Source: Opitutaceae bacterium (lineage in GTDB: Bacteria; Verrucomicrobiota; Verrucomicrobiia; Opitutales; Opitutaceae). From it: a stretch of DNA of 64,000 nt. Where the stretch lies: positions 1 through 64,000 of the forward strand of contig JACFMR010000002.1 of NCBI GenBank assembly GCA_019455245.1, read 5' to 3'. The notes beneath the pieces are model-generated. The model ran no database searches. It was not told the DNA's origin and saw nothing but the letters and a program-made list of their open reading frames with translations. Below are positions 52,425 through 62,078 of this stretch, one piece after another. Made by a program: the position numbers and the translations under genes. The first letter of the stretch is position 1, and each line of letters begins with the position of its first letter.

Positions 52425-53159
52425 TCAATCATCACCTACTTCATGACTGTGGCCACGCATGATTGGCGGTGGGCGGATTTCAACGGCAGAACGTCCAGCC
52501 GTAATAGATCGTACTCTTGAGAGATTCCCGCAAAAGATCACCCGCGGATACTCTGTCTCGGCGGACGGTCTAAGTCGGTCGACCATGCCGAACCCAAGGT
52601 AAGGAACCTCATTATTTGCCCCGTGAAATAAAACCAAACATGCTGACAAGCTATCTGCTAGATCGTGGATCTTCTGTGCCCAATCCACGTAACCCCATCG
52701 CCAAACGATCAGCGCTTCCTCGATAGCATTAAAACTGTAATGAGCCCAGGGGTCCCGCAGCAGGAATGGGAAGAGGTTCCAGGCAACCAGATGGTAGCGC
52801 TGGGGCACAGGATCTGCTCGTCCGCGAATACGACCGAGGATCCCATTAAGGGCAGCGATCCCCGGCCTCAGGCAGGTTGCAGCCGAATGACCCGTCTTTG
52901 TTTGACCATAATTGATGCCGACAGCCAAGACAACTGGCAGATCATCCGGGCAACCCACCGTTCCTTGATCAACAACCGCGTCCACGCGTTGGCTCGCAGT
53001 CAACTCGCTCCAGCTTTCGCCACAAACCTTAGCAATGGCAGCGTCGATATCAACTATGCGTTCCCCCCGCAGGACTCCCGCCACCTCCCCGCTCGGATCA
53101 TTTGGCTTTAGCTGGGCGTTAAATGCCTTAACCGTATTCTTTAGGTTAATCGTTTTCAT
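52425..53159 (-). CDS. Hypothetical protein, possible uracil-DNA-glycosylase fold
   Basis: A 244-residue protein from an AT-richer stretch than the surrounding island. It contains LPVVLAVGINYGQTKTG, then HLVAWNLFPFLLRDPWAHYSF and SACLVLFHGANNEVPYLG. The spacing of a VGIN-type strand, an NLFPF-type strand and a C-terminal LFHG strand recalls the glycosylase superfamily, but the catalytic motifs are not exact. Its neighbour shows the same features. Function is not established. Confidence 0.5.
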   Translation of the reverse strand: MKTINLKNTVKAFNAQLKPNDPSGEVAGVLRGERIVDIDAAIAKVCGESWSELTASQRVDAVVDQGTVGCPDDLPVVLAVGINYGQTKTGHSAATCLRPGIAALNGILGRIRGRADPVPQRYHLVAWNLFPFLLRDPWAHYSFNAIEEALIVWRWGYVDWAQKIHDLADSLSACLVLFHGANNEVPYLGFGMVDRLRPSAETEYPRVIFCGNLSRVRSITAGRSAVEIRPPPIMRGHSHEVGDD

Positions 53160-53300
53160 GGCGAAGACTCTGAATAGATATGATCCTGAATGTGCCAGAG
53201 ACCGAGTTATGTGGCTGTTCGAGGAGCGCCCCTTGTCTGTATCTCATGTCATGCTGATGCCACTCTTGTGCAGTCCCATCTTTTGTTCGTGGAACGAAAA

Positions 53301-54083
53301 TCATATTTTAGCGAACGCGCCCCTTCTCGTCTTGTGACGTTTGACCACTTCGGTCACCACCGCCTTTAAAAACTTCCCGTTACTTTTCTTCCGTGGGAAT
53401 CGAGAAAGATGATTGCATCGCGGCTTGTCCTCGCCTTCCGGCCAAGCTCCTTCCCTTCCGATGACCACCAACGCACGCCGCTCTGTCAAATCACGGTTTT
53501 CGTCGGCCCGGAAAAACTGCTCCGCGTCATTTCCGTGGCAGAGGATCACCAAGGGGTTTAGCTCGTTGATCAAGAATCTCAGGCTCGCTCCTTTGTCGCC
53601 ATCGCCAAATTTTTTGCGAAATTCTCGTATGTTTGCTGTTGCCTGCCAGTAGATGTTGGTTTCGAGCACGCCTGGCTTTTCGTAGCCTTCGAGCTCTCGC
53701 TCTATAGCTGCTGACAAGGCTTCAATGCTGGCCCGCGTGCGACCGAGTTTGCAGGGGAAGGCTGGGTTTATGGACCGGCGAGGTTCGAGCTTTGTGAATT
53801 CGACTCCAGTTGAGCGTTTTTTATTTTCCTGCTTGCAGAACGCGTCTCGCCGAGCGCGTTCTTCGCTGTATTTATTGTAGAACAGCTCCAAATTAAACCC
53901 GGTTTCCTTGTGCCAAATCTCTCCGTCCAGTGGAACGTTGTTAGCCGGGTTAAAACCCACGATAAATACACTGCATAGCGTCGGATTTCCATAGCAGACA
54001 AACGGACGGGCATCGTCTTGAGACTCGGAACCGAGACGCAGATATAGGTTATCAAAAAAAGCTTCGAGCGCTGTCTTCGTCAT
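53301..54083 (-). CDS. Possible uracil-DNA-glycosylase-fold protein
   Basis: A 260-residue protein. The strand SVFIVGFNPANNVPLDGE (about 38-55) resembles motif 1 (GxNPA) of the superfamily, LNPLVILCHGNDAEQFF (about 185) the strand before the C-terminal motif, and CNHLSRFPRKK the final HLS-type histidine. There is no signal peptide or membrane segment. Two similar orphan genes in an AT-rich patch between defence modules suggest DNA-base excision against phage, as known for some glycosylases, but this is inference. Confidence 0.55.
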   Translation of the reverse strand: MTKTALEAFFDNLYLRLGSESQDDARPFVCYGNPTLCSVFIVGFNPANNVPLDGEIWHKETGFNLELFYNKYSEERARRDAFCKQENKKRSTGVEFTKLEPRRSINPAFPCKLGRTRASIEALSAAIERELEGYEKPGVLETNIYWQATANIREFRKKFGDGDKGASLRFLINELNPLVILCHGNDAEQFFRADENRDLTERRALVVIGREGAWPEGEDKPRCNHLSRFPRKKSNGKFLKAVVTEVVKRHKTRRGAFAKI

Positions 54084-54238
54084 GATCGGTTCGGAGCAGT
54101 TTGGAAGACCGGCGGGGATGATCTATGGAAGATGTTCACCTAATGAGAAATCGTTTCCCCAGACGTTACAAGAGCGATCATCTAGTGTAGTGCCCCACAT
54201 GTGAGTGCCATTATTTTGGGCGTTGTCAAAGAGGGAGG

Positions 54239-54484
54239 ATGCCGCGCCGCAACCTCTCCCTTCAATTGACGAACGAGTTGGATCGTTGGATCAAGGTTGG
54301 TTCGATCCCGCAACAGGTGGCGCTGCGCGCCCGGATCGTGCGGCAGGCGGCGGAGGGAGCGAGCGACAAACAGATCGCGCACTGGCTGAGCGTGCATCCG
54401 CGGACGGTGGCTCTTTGGCGACAGCGTGTACGAGCTGATGGAATCGGCTGTGTTTGGGAGGTAGGTGTGAGCACCAAGTATTAG
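54239..54484 (+). pseudogene. N-terminal remnant of an IS630-type transposase
   Basis: About 80 residues remain. VALRARIVRQAAEGASDKQIAHWLSVHPRTVALWRQR is the N-terminal helix-turn-helix of IS630-family transposases, ending in RADGIGCVWEVG where the family continues with GRGRKP and the DDE core. The catalytic domain is missing, so the gene is dead. It interrupts the region between the glycosylase-like and metallophosphoesterase genes. Confidence 0.7.
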
Positions 54485-54575
54485 ACTCCATGCGTAGGTG
54501 TACTTTTGGGACAAAGGGGGTCGATAATTGGGCATGGCAGGCAATTGCTGGGCGTGCGGATAACCGCTCTGTGCC

Positions 54576-55271
54576 TCAATCGGAAGGCTTCTTATCGTCG
54601 GCTTGGTCCGTCCATCGGACGAATTCGTCAGGGCGATTCGCCCGGCACCAAATCGCGATGCCGCGTTCTAGGTCCAGCTCGATGTGATTCGGCACCTCTC
54701 GGTGAACGCCCACACCAGGATTGAACGACCATGTTCTGCCGAATCGGTGATACCAACGTCGCGGGCGATGCACATGACCGGAAAGCACCAATCTGGGTCG
54801 CAACGCAGCAGGCCCCCTGACCAGAAGTTCATGGAGCTCAAAGTCGCCCCAGTCGGTTGCCTCATCCAGGTGAATGGCCGTTTCCGCCTGTTCCGGTGGA
54901 CAGTGAACGAGCGCAATCTGGTTTTCCCCTCCACATGAAGGCAAGGATCCCCAGCCGACTGCTTCAAACGACCAGGCGCCCAAGGCGAGGTGTTGGCCGT
55001 CAACAAGCACCTTGTTTGTTGCCCCCCTTGCCAGCCATGCGGCCGAGTCCCCTTCAAGCGCATCATGATTGCCTGAGCAGATCATGAGCTGACCGGGGAA
55101 TTCGCGGATCCAGTGCTGAACCCAAGCGATCTGTCGCTCGATAGGCTCGCGTTTCGACAGGTCCAGGAGATCGCCCGTTAGCGCCACCGCATCGAAATCG
55201 ACGGCATTGCGGCTCAACCAATCAAACCATGGCTGGTGATAATGGAAATCGGTGACGTGCAGGATGCGCAT
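54576..55271 (-). CDS. Metallophosphoesterase
   Basis: A 231-residue calcineurin-like phosphoesterase. Metal ligands are in HVTDFHYHQP (D-x-H), AVALTGDLLDL (GD), MICSGNHDALEG (GNHD) and LVLSGHVHRPR (GHxH). The protein has no membrane or signal sequence, so it acts in the cytoplasm on nucleotides, DNA or phosphoproteins. It lies in the same direction as, and ten bases beyond, the following hypothetical gene and the PcfJ-like gene, forming a three-gene unit. The substrate is unknown. Confidence 0.85.
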   Translation of the reverse strand: MRILHVTDFHYHQPWFDWLSRNAVDFDAVALTGDLLDLSKREPIERQIAWVQHWIREFPGQLMICSGNHDALEGDSAAWLARGATNKVLVDGQHLALGAWSFEAVGWGSLPSCGGENQIALVHCPPEQAETAIHLDEATDWGDFELHELLVRGPAALRPRLVLSGHVHRPRRWYHRFGRTWSFNPGVGVHREVPNHIELDLERGIAIWCRANRPDEFVRWTDQADDKKPSD

Positions 55272-55280
55272 AGGAAGGAT

Positions 55281-55760
55281 CTAGGCTACGGATTTCCATG
55301 CGATACCCAGTGACAGGTGGGCATGCACAGCCTGGTCGTCGCAACTGAGGCAAAGTTCATGGTCGTCGTAAATCCATGGGGTATTTCGTGGCAAACCGAA
55401 GTACCTCCGGATCGCCGCTTTCATCGGCCGTGTGCCCGCAGGGAAGTTCTCTCCCCAGTATACGGCCAAGCCACGTTCTCCCCGGGCAATGCGCCCACGT
55501 GGGAATGCCGTGTAGTGGCCAAGCAGCGCAGCCCGAAGCCATTCGCTTGAGGCCGTGGGTCGGCGCCGCCGAACCTGAGCAAGCCAGATGTTGGCCAAGT
55601 ATGAACAGACCTCGGTCTCCCAAAAGTGGCTGTGATCCATCACCGGGGGATACTCGTCATATCGCCATCCGAGCAAATGCCAGCCCCGGGGCGTCAGGAC
55701 CAAGTAAAATACTCCGGCCGCAGGCGTTCCCTGAAGACATGTAGGGTTAATGATGGGCAT
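55281..55760 (-). CDS. Hypothetical protein next to PcfJ
   Basis: A 159-residue protein (GVFYLVLTPRGWHLLGWRYDEYP, then WLAQVRRRRPTASSEWLRAALLG and a C-terminal CLSCDDQAVHAHLSLG). It is conserved in character but has no motif I recognise. It lies 12 bases from the PcfJ-like gene, a frequent companion arrangement on mobile elements. Confidence 0.58.
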   Translation of the reverse strand: MPIINPTCLQGTPAAGVFYLVLTPRGWHLLGWRYDEYPPVMDHSHFWETEVCSYLANIWLAQVRRRRPTASSEWLRAALLGHYTAFPRGRIARGERGLAVYWGENFPAGTRPMKAAIRRYFGLPRNTPWIYDDHELCLSCDDQAVHAHLSLGIAWKSVA

Positions 55761-55772
55761 GGGGAATTATGG

Positions 55773-57173
55773 TTAAAACGCCGCCGGCACCAGCACGTCG
55801 GCCTTCATAAACTGTTGCCGAAGGAGTTGGCGGACTTCCTCCGGCACCTTGGAATTTCTGGGGCCCTTGACTGCGTCCAGACGCCACCGACCAAGGGGGC
55901 CGCTGCGCTGCAAGCTGATCGTTGCCCGGTGCGGATGGTGAAGTCGGTAAAAACAGCATTGCCCCTTCAGGGCCGCGACCACGTAGGATGCACCTCCGAC
56001 GCAGTGCTGCATGATGTCCCCCTCGGCCTTCAGATCCCGCGGCGAGGTGATGGCGAACAGCCCGGGAAGGCCAACTTCAGGCCCAGTGCACAGGGGCAAG
56101 TCCGCGATCAGGCTGTCCATGTGGGTCTGGAGGACGCTAAATTCTCGAAGCGAATTGAGCCGGGTGCGGATGACGCCACACCGCCGCAGCAGCCCAACCT
56201 GATCTGCCACGTCTTCAAGCCGAATGCCGTTGTCCGTCAACGGATGGTAACGCCGTTTGGTCACCAGCAGCTCGCGAAGAAAATGCGGCGTCAGCAATTT
56301 GGCGGAATCGTCCAGGCAGAGACATTTGATGGCCCATCGATCGATTAAGGGCATCTTTTGCACCACTGCGGACAACTCGTGTATCCCCAGCCGCCTCCCA
56401 AATTGGCGCCACTGGAAGTGGTCGAGGTCATATTCCGAAAGCTTGCGGAATATCCGACAATGCGCCTCGGTTCGTCCCAGCCCAAGCCACTTCAGGAGGT
56501 CCCGCTGCCGGCCGGTTACCAAACGCGTTAAGGTGTCACGGTCCTCGGAGGTAAACAGACCGCGGTGGAAATAGCTTGAGACTGCCGCAACCAGGGCCGG
56601 GGAACTCTCCAACAGGCCAATCGCCGCCGGGATTTCGGCCAGGGTGATCAAGCCGGCCCAATAGAACTGATGCATGGGCACGAGCCGCACATGGATCCAT
56701 GTGGGCAAGTCTTTGATCAGATCGTAAACGGCCAGGCGTTTGGCCTGATCATCACCCAGTCTCAGATTGTCCAGCAGCTCAATGATTGCCGGCTGCAATG
56801 GCCGAGGGACCGGTCGGGTTTCACCTTGGACCGTGCGATACGTGATCTTCAGGCTGGGCCACCGGGCGACATAATAGGTCGACCGTGACAGGGTGAGCGC
56901 GAGGCCCTCCGACGTCGGGCTTACGGCCGGAGATGTACCGCGAAAGCTGTATTCCGATGGACTGGTGAAAGAAATTTGCCGCCAACGGTCAGGCGGACAA
57001 AGGGGAATTCTAAGCTGAGGATTCGCCGGCAGGGTTTCGACCAGCCGGGTCGGGGTGGGATCAATGAATGCCTTCACCCTATAGAAGGTGTTTGAAAACC
57101 AAAAAGTTTTCGCACCACCCCACGCCGGTATTTCTTTCTCCAAATCAACGATAAAGAGCGTATTTTCAGGCAA
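55773..57173 (-). CDS. PcfJ-like protein
   Basis: A 466-residue protein. The C-terminal segment AEGDIMQHCVGGASYVVAALKG followed by CFYRLHHPHRATISLQ is the PcfJ signature, with the conserved HCVG. PcfJ was named in the conjugative plasmid pCF10 and occurs on many integrative elements, but its role is not known. The N-terminal 300 residues are helical and unremarkable. It starts at 57173 and forms a unit with the two genes downstream. Confidence 0.72.
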   Translation of the reverse strand: MPENTLFIVDLEKEIPAWGGAKTFWFSNTFYRVKAFIDPTPTRLVETLPANPQLRIPLCPPDRWRQISFTSPSEYSFRGTSPAVSPTSEGLALTLSRSTYYVARWPSLKITYRTVQGETRPVPRPLQPAIIELLDNLRLGDDQAKRLAVYDLIKDLPTWIHVRLVPMHQFYWAGLITLAEIPAAIGLLESSPALVAAVSSYFHRGLFTSEDRDTLTRLVTGRQRDLLKWLGLGRTEAHCRIFRKLSEYDLDHFQWRQFGRRLGIHELSAVVQKMPLIDRWAIKCLCLDDSAKLLTPHFLRELLVTKRRYHPLTDNGIRLEDVADQVGLLRRCGVIRTRLNSLREFSVLQTHMDSLIADLPLCTGPEVGLPGLFAITSPRDLKAEGDIMQHCVGGASYVVAALKGQCCFYRLHHPHRATISLQRSGPLGRWRLDAVKGPRNSKVPEEVRQLLRQQFMKADVLVPAAF

Positions 57174-57251
57174 ACTTCTCCGACTCGTCCTGCCATCAAG
57201 TGTTACTCTTATCCTGCGGTTATCCCCCGGCGGCGGAAAACATCACAGGAT

Positions 57252-57701
57252 TCAAGCCTTGGCCCTGGTTTTGGCGCGTTGCTTACGGCGCTTCGCTTTC
57301 GCCCGTGAGCGCAACGAGTAGATCGCGGCCGGAGTCACGTGAATCCCGTGGTACTTGCTCAGCCAGTTGACGATGGATGCACCGATGGGTTTTGGCTCCC
57401 GGTCCTGTTTGTAAAGCCGCATCCTCGTCATGATCTTGGGCACAAGATCGGGAGGTATCTTACAGCGGCCTTGACGGACTCCCCCCGGCTTCTTCGGCCA
57501 CTGCTTGTTCTTGAGCATACGCCAAATGGTCTGCCGCGAAATGCCGGTCTTCTGGCACGCAGTCCTCATCGTCCGCCCGACCCGCAACATCCTTAGGGCT
57601 TTCCGATGAGGTGCCAGTTCCTGCCGCCAGCCTTTGCGCCTCCGTAACAGAGTTCTCGCCGCACGGATAATCTTAGCGCGTGACGTTAGAGTCTGCTTCA
57701 T
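57252..57701 (-). CDS. Basic helix-turn-helix protein
   Basis: A 149-residue, strongly basic protein. The segment GRTMRTACQKTGISRQTIWRML (about 42-63) is a helix-turn-helix of the recombinase/transposase type, followed by a second helical region and a very basic tail (RSRAKAKRRKQRAKTRAKA). It could be a DNA-binding regulator or the DNA-binding part of a transposase or resolvase. It starts 78 bp upstream of PcfJ in the same direction. Confidence 0.6.
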   Translation of the reverse strand: MKQTLTSRAKIIRAARTLLRRRKGWRQELAPHRKALRMLRVGRTMRTACQKTGISRQTIWRMLKNKQWPKKPGGVRQGRCKIPPDLVPKIMTRMRLYKQDREPKPIGASIVNWLSKYHGIHVTPAAIYSLRSRAKAKRRKQRAKTRAKA

Positions 57702-57982
57702 GGTGGACCTCTCCTAACCATCGTTTTTCGTCGATGACTTCGATTGGAAAAATCTTTTCAGGCCGATGGGTTCGCAGGCAACTCAAGACGCAAAGTTGAA
57801 AGTCGCCGACAACAGGCTCGGGCGCATGCATCAGCGAATGATTAACTCCCAATGCTTGGGAGCGGGACAGTATCCGGCCGCTCGTTGGCAAAATCCTGGT
57901 AAACCTCGGACATTCTTTGTCGGGGGTGTGGGTTTATCATGCGCGGAATCTGCCTTCCTTTCAACTCATCCATCTCCAACTT

Positions 57983-58117
57983 ATGCCTGAATCCATTCTT
58001 ACTCTGCTGATCGTCACCTGCGTCGCCCTCGTCATCGGCCTTGCCCTAGGTTTCGTGCTGGGACGCCGTCAGGTGCCCTCAGACACGAGGATTGAAAACG
58101 AGCTGCGGAGCCAAGGA
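57983..58117 (+). pseudogene. N-terminal remnant of an RmuC-like protein
   Basis: MPESILTLLIVTCVALVIGLA followed by GFVLGRRQ is a membrane anchor like the start of RmuC-type recombination proteins, with the beginning of a coiled coil (TRIENELRSQ). After about 45 residues the frame loses protein character and the rest of the gene is absent. A nearby minus-strand frame (57673-57891) has protein-like sequence but no recognisable family. Confidence 0.35.
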
Positions 58118-58238
58118 ACTGGCCGAACTTGCTCCCGTGGCGACGGTATTGCGTGCCACACCCGGACGCTGAATCCACCGACAACCAAACCCGACACTCG
58201 ATTCGCCCGCCTTCGTCAACTGACCCCATCTTATCCTC

Positions 58239-59079
58239 ATGAAACCTGCCTCACCCCACGTCGTTCATCTGACCAGCCGCGCAGCCTATTTCGCGATTAA
58301 GTTCGCCTGCTCGGATCGTGACCTCATCGGCACCATCGAAAAGCCCTTGGGCAATTCGCCGATCGTCTACCTCAATGCCAAGGATGACCTGATCAACCTG
58401 ATCACCGCGGGCGGCGGCAATTTCCGTCGGGTTCAGCTGCGCCCACATTCAGGACACTTACCAGACCATGCCGGGAGAGGTGGATCTCTTCGCCGCCTGG
58501 TGCCTTAACGAAGCAGCAATCACTCAGGGCATTTTCTGCGCTGCATATGCCTCTTCCCTAGACTACCTGGTGCTGGCCCCCGACTGCTTGAGCATGGGCA
58601 TGTCAGACGGTGGCGGCACTGAGACAGGGCTACAAATGATCATTGATCTGGAGGACAAAATCGGCGCCGTAATCCAGCCGGCCTTGGTCGAATTCACGTC
58701 CGGCTGTGATGAGGCGAAGTTCTCGGGATTCTTCTTTGGAGCGGACGGCCGCACGATGCACCGCGCTCGTTTCCGTCTGCGCCGCGGATCCCCCTTCATC
58801 GAGTTCTTCAGCAATGATTTTGCGGTGGGCTGTGCCGGGAGCCCTATTTTCACGACCAATCACCAGCTGATCGGATTTGCTACAGTCGGCACCGAACACC
58901 CCTGTCTGAACGGCTACTGTCATTGCTATGGCAGGCGGTTGGACCTAGGTCTGCCCAAGGTGATTAGCGACTCAGTTGATTGGGATCGCTTCATCGTTGG
59001 GCATGATATCGACGAACCCAGCAGCGACGATCTTTGGCTGATACACGACCAAAAGATGAAAAAGCAATTAGGCGGTTAG
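58239..59079 (+). pseudogene. Frameshifted gene, possibly a trypsin-like protease relative
   Basis: One frame starts with ATG at 58239 (MKPASPHVVHLTSRAAYFAIK), and the coding character then moves to the frame of 58468 (VDLFAAWCLNEAAITQGIFC...) at about 58430, where a frameshift is needed. The second part contains VGCAGSPIFTTNHQLIGFATVG, the layout of the GDSGGP region of trypsin-like proteases, but the catalytic serine position is alanine. If related, it is catalytically dead; it may be a decayed gene. The reading-frame break could also be a sequencing error. Confidence 0.5.
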
Positions 59080-59205
59080 CCTTGGAGCCTAACAAGGGTC
59101 TTGACCTGCTCCCCTAGAATGGTCCGGGTTTGAGCGATAATCCTTGGGTGGGTATCGCCTAACGATTACCCTCGATCATCGCAACGCTGGAGCCCCTAAT
59201 CATCG

Positions 59206-59913
59206 ATGAGCCTCGACGAGTCCAAGTTCACAAAGGTTATGTCGCAGGTTGCGGCAGCACTAAAGGCAGACCCACACCACAGGCTCTTGTCCTGGGATCA
59301 CGCCTGGAAGCATTGGAACGCCTTTGAGAAGGCGCCAAACGGCGACGAATCACTCGCTGCCCTTAATTTGGCATTCTACCTGGCGAGCTGGGGAATGTAT
59401 CGCGGAAGCTCGGACCTCCTTTTCCGTGATTACAAAGCCCTGGTCCCCATTGTCAGCTTTCTAAAATCCACCGCAAAAAATGAGCCTTGGGAGGATTGCA
59501 TTTTTGATGCGAAGCGAGATCCGATAAAACTGGCCCCCAGGCTTCGCGATTTAGCTGAAGAACTGAGCGTCGCTTTGAAGAAAATGTTGGTTCGCCCCGG
59601 CAAGACAGAGGTGAACGTCTCTGACACCTTGCTGTCCAAAATTCTCCTCAACACCTTGGGCTGCGTTCCTGCTTTCGATACAGAAGTTAAGGCGGCCTTG
59701 CGCGACATTCTGGGTTGTAACTATCCGATGGGAAATGGTTTCGATCTCCAAAGGCTCCAGCCTACGATCGAGCTTGCCCGCCGAAACGTGAAGCTGGTCC
59801 AAAACGGCCAAGCTTTGCTCCACCAGGAGACGCATGAGCGTTATCCGTTGACCAAGGTGCTAGACCTATACCTCTGGCATCACGGTTTCGCCCGTCCAAA
59901 GGCTAAAAAGTGA
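59206..59913 (+). CDS. Hypothetical protein
   Basis: A 235-residue soluble, helical protein (MSLDESKFTKVMSQVAAALK, then LLSWDHAWKHWNAFEKAPNG and LNLAFYLASWGMYRGSSDLL). Its C-terminus is basic (FARPKAKK). Proteins of this kind are widespread and carry no assigned function. It has a complete frame, is flanked by gaps of about 130 and 80 bases and is transcribed alone. Confidence 0.65.
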   Translation: MSLDESKFTKVMSQVAAALKADPHHRLLSWDHAWKHWNAFEKAPNGDESLAALNLAFYLASWGMYRGSSDLLFRDYKALVPIVSFLKSTAKNEPWEDCIFDAKRDPIKLAPRLRDLAEELSVALKKMLVRPGKTEVNVSDTLLSKILLNTLGCVPAFDTEVKAALRDILGCNYPMGNGFDLQRLQPTIELARRNVKLVQNGQALLHQETHERYPLTKVLDLYLWHHGFARPKAKK

Positions 59914-59993
59914 AGCGCACGGCAGTGCCCGTCTGACGAGAGGCCGTAACCGGCAGTTTCTCTACGAGGCTGGCCAAGCGCGACCCTCGGAGA

Positions 59994-60292
59994 TCAAAGG
60001 TCGCGCTGAAGCTCGTCATCCCCCCTTACCGAACTGTAGCCCCCGGCGAAGCCCCGCTCGCACAGATCCTGATGGATCCGCTTGGCCGTCAGGCCCGCCT
60101 CGACCGCCGTGACGATGTGCACCTCATACGGCGCACACCGACTCGCCGGCCCAGGCCGCGAGCCGACGCCGGGGTTACTGGCGGCATTTGATTCGCCCTC
60201 TACTGGCGGCGGTCCCACGCCCGACGGGCCGAGGGCGAGGTTCGTGGCGGCATTTCACCCCGGCGCGCCTGGTGGCATTCGCCCGGCCGTGA
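59994..60292 (-). mobile_element. IS21-family remnant (end plus IstA fragment)
   Basis: On the minus strand the remnant begins with TGTCA at 60292-60288, followed by repeated units of the type AAATGCCGCCA, the multiple-repeat end of IS21 elements. It then runs into a frame with VEAGLTAKRIHQDLCERGFAGG, the N-terminal part of the IstA transposase, and stops. The transposase core, IstB and the other end are missing, so it cannot move. Confidence 0.65.
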
Positions 60293-60333
60293 CAGTTGAT
60301 CTGCGAGTCCCGCGCGCCCGCTCACCTCATCCT

Positions 60334-60363
60334 GACGCACCGTTTCCGGTATTTTGGTGCGTC
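60334..60363. repeat. Dispersed palindromic site, copy B
   Basis: GACGCACC and GGTGCGTC arms enclose 14 bp. Copies A (26464) and C (52282) share the arms and centre. It lies between the IS21 remnant and the end of the YjjJ-like gene. Confidence 0.55.
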
Positions 60364-60470
60364 GGGAGAACCGATGTAAACCTGCCACCGGCGAGTCTGG
60401 TGGTGTTCCTGTTGTGAGCATGTTGGAGTGCCTCACCGCATGGGCTTGGAATCTAAACCCGGTTGGACCT

Positions 60471-61844
60471 CTACCGGCGCGCCTGCCAACGGGACACCGC
60501 TTGACGACAGGCATTGGCCAGGCCCCGGAATTCTTCGGACACGAGGGCTTCGGTTTCGACTTGGGTCCAAAAGGCCTGGGCGGCCTCGGCGGCTTGCGGC
60601 CAGACGTCTGCCACCGATGGCAATGGCGGGCGTGGAGTGAAAGCCGGCGCCCGGAGCTCTCCTTGCCTGTCCGGGGCAAATGCCATCGGCAACATGTCAT
60701 AGGCCGGACAGAGCTCAAACGGTGGATTGGCCGTCAGCCGGAAGCTCACGTTACCGAAATGCATGTCAGTATTGCCGATCAGATCGCCAAAGCACCACAG
60801 CCAGCGCAGCTGACGGCTGGTATCCGGAGCAATCATGCGGGCACGTTCGAGCGCGACCGCTGCTTCAACCCAGTCGGCACAACTGGCGTCCACCAGACCA
60901 TCGACCAAGGCGCCTAACGAGATGACGCCCTGCCGGCCACCAGCAGGCGTCCGGTCGAAACGGGTGACTTCAAGAAAGCGGCGACTGCCACCGTAGAGCA
61001 ATCTGGCCTGTACCGCCGGCAGACCGTGGCGGTCGATCACTTGGGCAGCCAAGTGCTCGCAAACGAGCAGGTCCAACCACCGTTGCCGAATGGGGGATGG
61101 ATCGGCAGCGGAGAACTTGACCAGAACGTGACGCAGCAAGCCATCACCCTCCCGAATGATGGCGGGGAATTTTGGCTGCTCACCACCGGCCGAGGAGCCT
61201 ACAATTTCTCCACGCAAGGCGGCCTCGGCGAACAAGGGATATTTTTCCTGACATTCGCCCGGTGGCACTGCATTCCGCACCGCATCGAGCCCGGCACGCA
61301 GGGCTTGGGCCAGCATGCGTTCGCCGATCACCAGATTGCCGGGCAGATCGTGTCCGCGGTGCAACATGAAGGCCAACCGGTCATCGTCATTCCATTCGCG
61401 GGGATCCTCCGCGACATGCAGCAACGGGGCAATTTCTCGGGCGATGGCGCGGCCAAGAAATCCCTGCGGTGCGAGATCCTGAAGCACAAATGGCAAACCG
61501 GTATGCATCCCCTCCGGGTAGGCCTGATCCAGCCACGACACAGGTGGGTCTAACCTGAGCCTGAAACCTCCATGCAGTGCCAGCAGTTCGCCCCAGCGGT
61601 TTGGTTGGCCCGATGCATCAAGCTGAAAAACCGGCCAGGTGTGACCCATTTGCCGCACCGCACGCCGCAAGGCATAGCTCCGGTTTCGGGCGTTGCCAAT
61701 GGCCTCGACTTGGGCGCCCAGCGCCTTCAGTCGGCGCGATAAGGTGGGTTGGCTGATCGCCAACTTGACCATGAGTTCGCGCGCGGTCGCCGGTCCCTGC
61801 GCGAGCAGCACAGACAATTCATCGTATTTTTGGGGTCGCGGCAC
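60471..61844 (-). CDS. HipA-family toxin of the YjjJ type
   Basis: A 457-residue protein starting with GTG at 61844. Unlike HipA it carries its own N-terminal winged helix (LMVKLAISQPTLSRRLKALGAQV, about 24-46). The HipA kinase fold follows: a glycine-rich GSSAGGEQPKFPA (about 215-227), VLVKFSAADPS, and the catalytic loop DLIGNTDMHFGNVSF (about 350-364). A C-terminal YDMLPMAF motif is also typical. The arrangement matches E. coli YjjJ, a single-gene relative that phosphorylates a translation factor or similar target. No separate HipB gene is next to it. Confidence 0.85.
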   Translation of the reverse strand: MPRPQKYDELSVLLAQGPATARELMVKLAISQPTLSRRLKALGAQVEAIGNARNRSYALRRAVRQMGHTWPVFQLDASGQPNRWGELLALHGGFRLRLDPPVSWLDQAYPEGMHTGLPFVLQDLAPQGFLGRAIAREIAPLLHVAEDPREWNDDDRLAFMLHRGHDLPGNLVIGERMLAQALRAGLDAVRNAVPPGECQEKYPLFAEAALRGEIVGSSAGGEQPKFPAIIREGDGLLRHVLVKFSAADPSPIRQRWLDLLVCEHLAAQVIDRHGLPAVQARLLYGGSRRFLEVTRFDRTPAGGRQGVISLGALVDGLVDASCADWVEAAVALERARMIAPDTSRQLRWLWCFGDLIGNTDMHFGNVSFRLTANPPFELCPAYDMLPMAFAPDRQGELRAPAFTPRPPLPSVADVWPQAAEAAQAFWTQVETEALVSEEFRGLANACRQAVSRWQARR

Positions 61845-62078
61845 TTTGTTGAATAGTTAATGAATAGATAAATAATTATATGTAAATGTAAAACATTGAT
61901 TAGCAAAATTTGTCCATTATTTGTGAATAGTTTAAGAACTGGACCAGGATGATGCACAAACAACAGCAGAAATAATCCCGGTGAGCAGGTGGCTTCCTCA
62001 AAATTCGTGCTCCAAGGTCGTGACCAAGAGGTCATGAAGGGCAAATGTCTGCAACCGCCGCACGAGCCTACCAGCGAT

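Noticed and set aside
59206..59913. Assigning the 235-residue protein to a defence family
   Set aside because: Its helical sequence shows no motif that supports a function, so it is left as hypothetical.
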